From NCBI GenBank assembly GCA_964503335.1, contig CAZCZZ010000036.1, forward strand, positions 1-39,017: 39,017 nt of DNA. Reading direction: 5' to 3'. The notes beneath the pieces are model-generated. The model saw nothing but the letters and a program-made list of their open reading frames with translations, made no database searches and was not told the DNA's origin. The stretch is from CAZCZZ01 sp964503335 (GTDB lineage Bacteria; Verrucomicrobiota; Kiritimatiellia; CAIVKH01). Positions within the stretch are counted from its first letter, which is position 1. The number at the start of each line of letters is the position of its first letter. Both the position numbers and the translations under genes were made by a program. Shown here piece after piece: positions 34,146 through 39,017 of this stretch.

Positions 34146-36296
34146 TCAGAATCTGTCCACGGGAACGGGTTTGTGACTATCAAGACTGACCTGTGCAGCC
34201 AGGGTTAGTGTGGTCGATGTAAAGATCTGTGACGGCGTCAATGGGAACGGCTTCGCGCTGCGGACGGATTCGATGAAGCTGCGCAGCATCGAATCCTGGC
34301 CTTTGTCCTGTCGTTTCAACGTCTCGGTGCGCGACCGCTTTTTGTCGTGGATCGTGAGGCTCATGAAGTCGTCCAGGACGGCGGAGACGCCGCCGCCGAA
34401 GACTTCGATTCGTTCCTTGGGCATGTGCAGCGAGCCTTCGGAGGTGTAGATCAGTTGCCCGACGGAGCCGTTCTTGAAGGTCACCGTGACTGTGAAATTT
34501 GATGATGCGGGAATATCCGGTCGTTCGCTTCGAAGCGCGGCAGCAGAGACTGTCTCGGGATCTGATCCGGCAAGGAAGCAGAGGTAATCGAGGAAGTGAC
34601 AGCCCTCGCCGAGCAGGCGTCCGCCGCCCGTGGCCGGATTCTGCGTCCAGTGGTCCGCGGGAAGGTGTCCCGCGTTTACGCGGATCGTGGCCATGAGGGG
34701 GCTGTCTTTCGGAAGAGCGTTCAAGAGCGAAGCCGACAAGGGACTGAAGCGGCGGTTGAAGCCGACCGCGAGCACCGTTCCGGCCCGTGCGTGCGCCTCG
34801 ACCACGCGCTGAAGATCATCGGTGTTCAGTGCGAGGGGCTTTTCGACCCAGACATGCTTCTTCGCCTCGAGTGCTGCGATGGCATAGGAAGCATGGGAGT
34901 CATGGCGTGTGGCGATGAAGACTACCTTGGTTTGCGGGTCGGCAAGGACATCGGTCGCGCCGGAAGCTGCCGTGGCGAAGCCGAAGCGTGTTGCCACGGA
35001 AGCCGCATGCGCGGGTTGACGCGTTGCCACGGCGCGAAGCGAGACACCGCTGACCTTGCGAAGCAGGGGCAGGAGCACGCCTTCTGCATAACCGCCTGCG
35101 CCGATGAAGCCGACGCCTACATCACCCTGAAGGGGCGCGGCGTTGACGGGGATGACGCGGCTCCGCGACTGCTGCGGGACAGCCGGGTAGTTCAGGACAA
35201 TGCCTACGCGATCGATAGAGCGGTCGGCGAGGATTGCATAGGCCTGAGAGGCCTGGTCCAGCGGGAAGCGATGCGTGGTGAGCGGTGTCACGTTGATTGC
35301 GCCGCGAGCCGCGAGGTCGAGGAACGACTGCATATTGCGCTGCTCGGTGAAGCGAACGAAGTCGGCGGGGTAATCGACGCCTGCCTCCTCGTAACTCGTG
35401 TCATAACGACCCGGTCCGTAGGAGCGGGACAGCGCAAAGGTGAGTTCCTTCCGGAAATACAGTTCGCGGGGAATTTCCATTCCGGTCGAACCGACCATGA
35501 CCACACGCCCGCGTGATCGGGCCAGTTCGCCAGCCAATAGGACGGGATCGCTGCTCTCCGTGGCCGCGCAGATCAGCACCGCATCCGCGCCAAGGCCGCG
35601 ACTCGCTTCGAGAACGGTCTCGGCGGCGCCGCCGGGTTCCGCAACATGGGTGCAGCCGCATTGCAGGCCGCTTGCCCTCGCCGCAGGCGATGGATCGATG
35701 CCGGACACGCTGCAACCCGCTGCCTTCAACAACTGCGCGGCGAGCAGGCCCACGAGGCCGAGGCCGATGACGACGATGTGTTCGCCGAGAACCGCCGCCG
35801 ATTGGCGAACGCCCTGCATGGCGATGGCACCGAGCGTGGCGTAGGCCGCAGTGGAATCATCGACACCCTCGGGGACTACGGCGCACAAGCGATGGGGAAC
35901 CGACACGAATTCGGCGTGATTGGCGTAACCGATGCCACCGCAGGCCACGCGGGTGCCCGGGGTGACGCCGGCCGCCGCCGGGTCGCTCTCAACAACCACG
36001 CCGGCGCAGCTGTAGCCGAGCGCCTCATACCCTGCGTACTTGCCCTCAATCTGGCTCTTCAGCCCGTCGAATCCGCGGGCCTTCAGCGTGTCGAACCCCT
36101 TCCTGATCAGGTCCGGCTTGTCCGCCACCCGCTGCATCAAGGAACGCCCTGTCGCTGCGACCAGCGCACTCTCCGTCCCCGCGCTGATGACGGACGCTTG
36201 TACGCGGACAAGGAGCTGGCCCGCGTTTCGCTCGGGCACAGGAACTTGCACGATCTCCACCTTGCCCGACTTGCGATCCTGAAGAACTTGTTTCAT
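34146..36296 (-). CDS. Bi-domain oxidoreductase (alcohol dehydrogenase-like + Gfo/Idh/MocA)
   Basis: The 716-residue protein is a fusion. Residues 1-370 are a medium-chain dehydrogenase/reductase with V-I-S-A-G-T-E near 36-42 and the Rossmann motif I-G-L-G-L-V-G (177-183). Residues 390-716 are a Gfo/Idh/MocA oxidoreductase with G-F-I-G-A-G-G-Y (396-403) and V-E-K-P-L-A-L (Glu485, Lys486, Pro487). The same fusion is known from exopolysaccharide loci, where it is often next to heparinase II/III-like genes, as here. A role in making or oxidising an unusual sugar (for example a uronate or keto sugar) is inferred. It is upstream of the palindromic repeat and likely has its own promoter in the 157-base gap after 36296. 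Confidence 0.9.
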   Translation of the reverse strand: MKQVLQDRKSGKVEIVQVPVPERNAGQLLVRVQASVISAGTESALVAATGRSLMQRVADKPDLIRKGFDTLKARGFDGLKSQIEGKYAGYEALGYSCAGVVVESDPAAAGVTPGTRVACGGIGYANHAEFVSVPHRLCAVVPEGVDDSTAAYATLGAIAMQGVRQSAAVLGEHIVVIGLGLVGLLAAQLLKAAGCSVSGIDPSPAARASGLQCGCTHVAEPGGAAETVLEASRGLGADAVLICAATESSDPVLLAGELARSRGRVVMVGSTGMEIPRELYFRKELTFALSRSYGPGRYDTSYEEAGVDYPADFVRFTEQRNMQSFLDLAARGAINVTPLTTHRFPLDQASQAYAILADRSIDRVGIVLNYPAVPQQSRSRVIPVNAAPLQGDVGVGFIGAGGYAEGVLLPLLRKVSGVSLRAVATRQPAHAASVATRFGFATAASGATDVLADPQTKVVFIATRHDSHASYAIAALEAKKHVWVEKPLALNTDDLQRVVEAHARAGTVLAVGFNRRFSPLSASLLNALPKDSPLMATIRVNAGHLPADHWTQNPATGGGRLLGEGCHFLDYLCFLAGSDPETVSAAALRSERPDIPASSNFTVTVTFKNGSVGQLIYTSEGSLHMPKERIEVFGGGVSAVLDDFMSLTIHDKKRSRTETLKRQDKGQDSMLRSFIESVRSAKPFPLTPSQIFTSTTLTLAAQVSLDSHKPVPVDRF

Positions 36297-36331
36297 GAGA
36301 ATGGTTAAGATTCTTGTAACGCCGCGTGTTT

Positions 36332-36353
36332 CTGACGCGATGAGGGGCGTCAG
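36332..36353. promoter_or_regulatory. Inverted repeat upstream of bi-domain oxidoreductase gene
   Basis: CTGACGC and GCGTCAG are perfect 7-base arms around eight bases (GATGAGGG). They lie 36-57 bases before the oxidoreductase start, next to a TTGACT (minus strand, 36357-36352) that could be a -35 element, but no matching -10 box is clear. It may be an operator. Nothing else is apparent in this gap (36297-36453). Confidence 0.3.
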
Positions 36354-36453
36354 TCAAGTCGTCATCAACCCACCAATCGATGATATCGGGACGAGGCCGA
36401 TGATCGCCGAAACTCATGGGTCCGCAGCGAATTGAGATCGATCGGCGAGAGTA

Positions 36454-39017
36454 TCAGTAGCGCGATCGCCCGACTGCGGTGGCATTCGATGCCCAGAACC
36501 TAGTGTAGATCACACCGCCAGCGGACTTTATGATAAACCAGTTCGACTCTGTCGAAGAACTCGGTCCGGGTCGATAAACGCCCAAATCTGATTGACCATC
36601 GCCGTCGTAGTCGCCAATTAGTGGTACATCGTTAGTCGTACCCCACGCGTAAGTAAGCGGGTTCCCATCCGAACTCCTGATGATATAGTACGTTTGAGGA
36701 AACGATTTGCGCCAGACCGCGATGTCGGCCTTGCGATCGTTGTCATAGTCGGCGGGAACGGGTACATCTCCAAGACTCAATGAGCCCCACTGCTGTGTTC
36801 GCAGCGATCCTGATGAGCTTTCGGTGATCCACCACACAAAGTTCGTGTCACACATGGCTGAATCGGCCTTGCCATCACCGTCATAGTCCGCTGGAGCCAA
36901 CCTCATCGATGGATTGGCATATGTGTAGCTGTTTGTCGTGCCGTCCGAACTCTTCACGATTCGCCATGTTGACTCCCAGATGCTAGATGCGGAGTATGTC
37001 GCAATGTCGGTGATCCCGTCGCCGTCGTAATCAGCTTGTATGGGGAAATTGCTGACGGTGCCAATAGTGCCGAGAACGAAAGTGCCTGTCGTACCAAGAC
37101 CACTATATATGATCCTCCATAGACGGTCAGTTCGAGAGAATGTCGCGTAATCAGTAATTGAGTCGCCGTCGTAATCACCTGGAACGTTCGTGGCTGCAGT
37201 TGTTCCCAATACGACGGTTTGAGATGTCAGTGTTGAGCTCCAAAGCACATTGAAGATGTTCGTGCGGAATAACCCAAGGTCGGAAATCGCGTCGCCGTCA
37301 AAGTCGATCGGAGTCGTATCGACTCTGGGATCATACTCGTAGACCCCAATGTCATGGGACGATCCATACGGTCGCGTAACGCCGTGAATATCTGTGGCAA
37401 CAATCGAAAGGTTTGTGCCTCGATTAACGATAGGGCTGCGAGGTGTCGGAAGGAGAATTGTACTCCCTAGGTTCCTCAATAGTGGGTTGCTGGTGATGCT
37501 GTGCGCGTCATATCCACTCGCAGCCTGCCAGACAGAAAAGGTTGATACTACGCCAACGCCCATGGTGTTCTTTGAGAAGGGGTAGTACGCGTTATAGTCA
37601 GACGAAATATGAATGACCGTGCTTGAGTTTGTGGCCTCAAGAAACATTCCGTAGTTGTCATAGTTATTGTATAGCAAGTTGTTCCTCAACACCATGTTTG
37701 ATACAATGAATGGATCTTTGGCGCCCGCCACCTTTATTGCGGCCTTTGATCCCTCTGCCGGAGTAAACGCGACCGTGTTGTTGAAGAATCTGACATCGCG
37801 CGATCCCGAATTGTAGATACCGTACGTTTTGTTACTGACAACCAGGTTGTTGTAGACGTCCGCATTTCTGCTGATTTCAATGAAGATGCCTTTGGTGTCA
37901 TAAAATGGCGTTGTATCGCCAGGTCTCGTTTCGAAGGGCTGGTTATGGTGGATGAAATTGTTTCGAACGATGATTTGTCCGCCGGTGTTGCAGGTGTCGA
38001 ACCAGATACCCGAACACAGATTATAGGCAACCTCGTTGCTCTCAACGATCCCGCTGCCGTCTGGTATTACGCGTATGGCGCCGGATTTTCCCAGAGCAAA
38101 TTCCTTAATGTTGTTGCTGAAGATGCCACACGCCTGAACAAGATTGTTTGTATACCTATTCCATACGATTCCCATCAGACCGTTGTTCTCGACCCTGCAT
38201 CGAATGGCCTTGTTATTATTTCCGCTGAGTGCCAGCCCAGCCGTGTCGCACCATGAAATGGTGCAATCTTCGATGCGGTTCTCGCCGTACAGAATCACCC
38301 CTGCGCTATCGGGTCTGTGACTGTCGGTTGCAAGCCAGCCATTGTGTTGAAAAGTCAGTCCCTTCAGCCAAAGCCCCCCGCCAGTCGAGAAGAGAACTTC
38401 GTTTGTGGTGATCTCCATGAGTGAGTTTGTTGGTGAGTTCGTGCCGAGAGAAACGTATAATGTGGAATCCGCACGCGACAGGTAAAACGAGAAAGGCGTC
38501 ATGTTGGTCACTTCGTTACCAATATGAATCGTGTGCTCAACGGGATCAAAGTCGGAACAAGAATAGCCCTTGGGAATGTATATCCAACACTCTGTGTTGT
38601 TTGACGAGATGGCGTCGTTGTATGGTCCGCAGGAGTAGGAATTGTTTGTGGCGTTGGTGCAGCCGTACACTACGTAGGCCAAACTAGTGTTGGGCCAGCC
38701 GCGCTGTGCTAGCGGTTGACCATCCGCGAAGACCTGTTGACTGTTATGCGTCCAGTTGGTGACCTTCCAGATGGACGTTGCTCCGCCGCTGTAAAGTGTC
38801 CAGTTCGCGACAGTCGTAGAACCTCTCAGAGTGGGTGATTCGTTGGTGTAGCTGAATATTCGCACAAAGTTTGTGGGGTTGGACGGTGTTGGATTGTTTG
38901 TCAATACCACTCGCTCTCGATAAATGCCGCCTCTAATGAACACGGTATCACCGCCAACTATCGCTCCGGTGTTGATTCCCGAGGCGACGCGATTTAGGCT
39001 TCGCCATGGGAGCGAAG
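36454..39017 (-). CDS. Right-handed beta-helix protein with FG-GAP/VCBS-type repeats, 5' end outside window
   Basis: The frame is open from the window edge at 39017 to the stop at 36454, at least 854 residues with the N-terminus missing; a GTG at 38943 is in frame but the beta-helix start (P-W-R-S-L-N-R-V, then G-G-D-T-V-F-I-R-G-G-I-Y-R-E) precedes it. Residues about 30-560 form a parallel beta-helix with the I-x-x-N-x-I/V-x-x-N pattern (N-N-F-I-H-H-N, V-Y-N-N-L-V-V-S-N). Then six Asp-rich repeats of the D-Y-D-G-D-G-x-x-D type (FG-GAP/VCBS-like, Ca-binding) run to the end. Surface or secreted glycan-binding or glycan-cleaving activity is inferred. It is Asn/Thr/Ser-rich and its DNA is much richer in A+T (about 47% GC in a sampled line) than its neighbours, a sign of transfer or special codon use. 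Confidence 0.85.
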   Translation of the reverse strand, partial: SLPWRSLNRVASGINTGAIVGGDTVFIRGGIYRERVVLTNNPTPSNPTNFVRIFSYTNESPTLRGSTTVANWTLYSGGATSIWKVTNWTHNSQQVFADGQPLAQRGWPNTSLAYVVYGCTNATNNSYSCGPYNDAISSNNTECWIYIPKGYSCSDFDPVEHTIHIGNEVTNMTPFSFYLSRADSTLYVSLGTNSPTNSLMEITTNEVLFSTGGGLWLKGLTFQHNGWLATDSHRPDSAGVILYGENRIEDCTISWCDTAGLALSGNNNKAIRCRVENNGLMGIVWNRYTNNLVQACGIFSNNIKEFALGKSGAIRVIPDGSGIVESNEVAYNLCSGIWFDTCNTGGQIIVRNNFIHHNQPFETRPGDTTPFYDTKGIFIEISRNADVYNNLVVSNKTYGIYNSGSRDVRFFNNTVAFTPAEGSKAAIKVAGAKDPFIVSNMVLRNNLLYNNYDNYGMFLEATNSSTVIHISSDYNAYYPFSKNTMGVGVVSTFSVWQAASGYDAHSITSNPLLRNLGSTILLPTPRSPIVNRGTNLSIVATDIHGVTRPYGSSHDIGVYEYDPRVDTTPIDFDGDAISDLGLFRTNIFNVLWSSTLTSQTVVLGTTAATNVPGDYDGDSITDYATFSRTDRLWRIIYSGLGTTGTFVLGTIGTVSNFPIQADYDGDGITDIATYSASSIWESTWRIVKSSDGTTNSYTYANPSMRLAPADYDGDGKADSAMCDTNFVWWITESSSGSLRTQQWGSLSLGDVPVPADYDNDRKADIAVWRKSFPQTYYIIRSSDGNPLTYAWGTTNDVPLIGDYDGDGQSDLGVYRPGPSSSTESNWFIIKSAGGVIYTRFWASNATAVGRSRY

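Noticed and set aside
33687..34208. Open frames across the palindromic repeat, rich in Arg/Thr or Ser/Val
   Set aside because: Their sequence is only the translation of the CACGGA units and of the complement of the glycosyltransferase gene.
21561..39017. Search for PEP-CTERM-like C-terminal sorting signals
   Set aside because: No protein in the window ends in a Pro-Glu-Pro-like motif, hydrophobic stretch and basic cluster, so no sorting target is claimed.

Overview
The window looks like a chromosomal piece of a Gram-negative bacterium of the PVC group (Verrucomicrobiota, Kiritimatiellota or Lentisphaerota). This is an inference from gene content: an RNase HIII, a TIGR03790 protein, an FTLIE pseudopilin of the type common in that group, an exosortase/EpsI pair, and outer-membrane barrels and a Wza-like lipoprotein that imply an outer membrane. 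Most of the window is GC-rich; the last 2.6 kb is clearly AT-richer. I saw no tRNA, rRNA, CRISPR array or insertion sequence, and no gene-free gap longer than about 230 bases.

Layout. (1) 1-5329: a small accessory block. A truncated Glu-Arg-repeat protein, an outer-membrane barrel and an SGNH/TPR protein run on the + strand. They converge on a DUF5666 protein and a DUF6502 protein on the - strand, and the two sides meet in a shared CTAG. Two of these proteins carry similar (E-R-x)n tails in opposite orientations. (2) 5406-9842: a first polyprenyl-phosphate sugar transferase, a DJ-1/PfpI protein, HU with a clear terminator, and a FAH-family hydrolase coupled to rnhC. (3) 10001-17504 (+): the export half of an exopolysaccharide locus: promoter, secreted protein, outer-membrane barrel, Wzc-like tyrosine kinase, Wza-like lipoprotein, Wzy/WaaL-like polymerase or ligase with TPRs, and a pseudopilin. 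(4) 33920 down to 17498 (-): the glycan-building half. Two glycosyltransferases, a heparinase II/III-like lyase, two SGNH proteins, a DUF362 protein, a CapK-like adenylating enzyme, a WecG/TagA transferase, an epimerase, an exosortase and EpsI are packed with overlaps of 1-8 bp or a gap of 8 bp. They end at an intrinsic terminator, after which come a second sugar-phosphate transferase and a TIGR03790 protein. (5) 33921-39017: a large palindromic intergenic repeat, a bi-domain oxidoreductase, and a truncated beta-helix/FG-GAP surface protein with foreign-looking composition.

How it fits together: a sugar phosphate is loaded on undecaprenyl phosphate by one or both initiating transferases and extended by the GT4 and GT26 enzymes. 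It is probably modified by the CapK/DUF362/SGNH group, polymerised by the Wzy-like protein, and moved out through Wzc, Wza and the barrel. The lyase may trim or edit the polymer. No Wzx/MurJ-type flippase is visible, so at least that part lies elsewhere.

The most notable point is the exosortase. The residue just before the conserved Ser-Gly, normally the catalytic cysteine, is threonine (ACC codon), and the Arg that usually follows is Phe. Its EpsI partner carries an inserted four-cysteine zinc-ribbon-like segment while keeping the HRPEVC motif. No protein in the window has a PEP-CTERM-like tail. This may be a divergent exosortase/EpsI system serving the glycan machinery rather than protein sorting.
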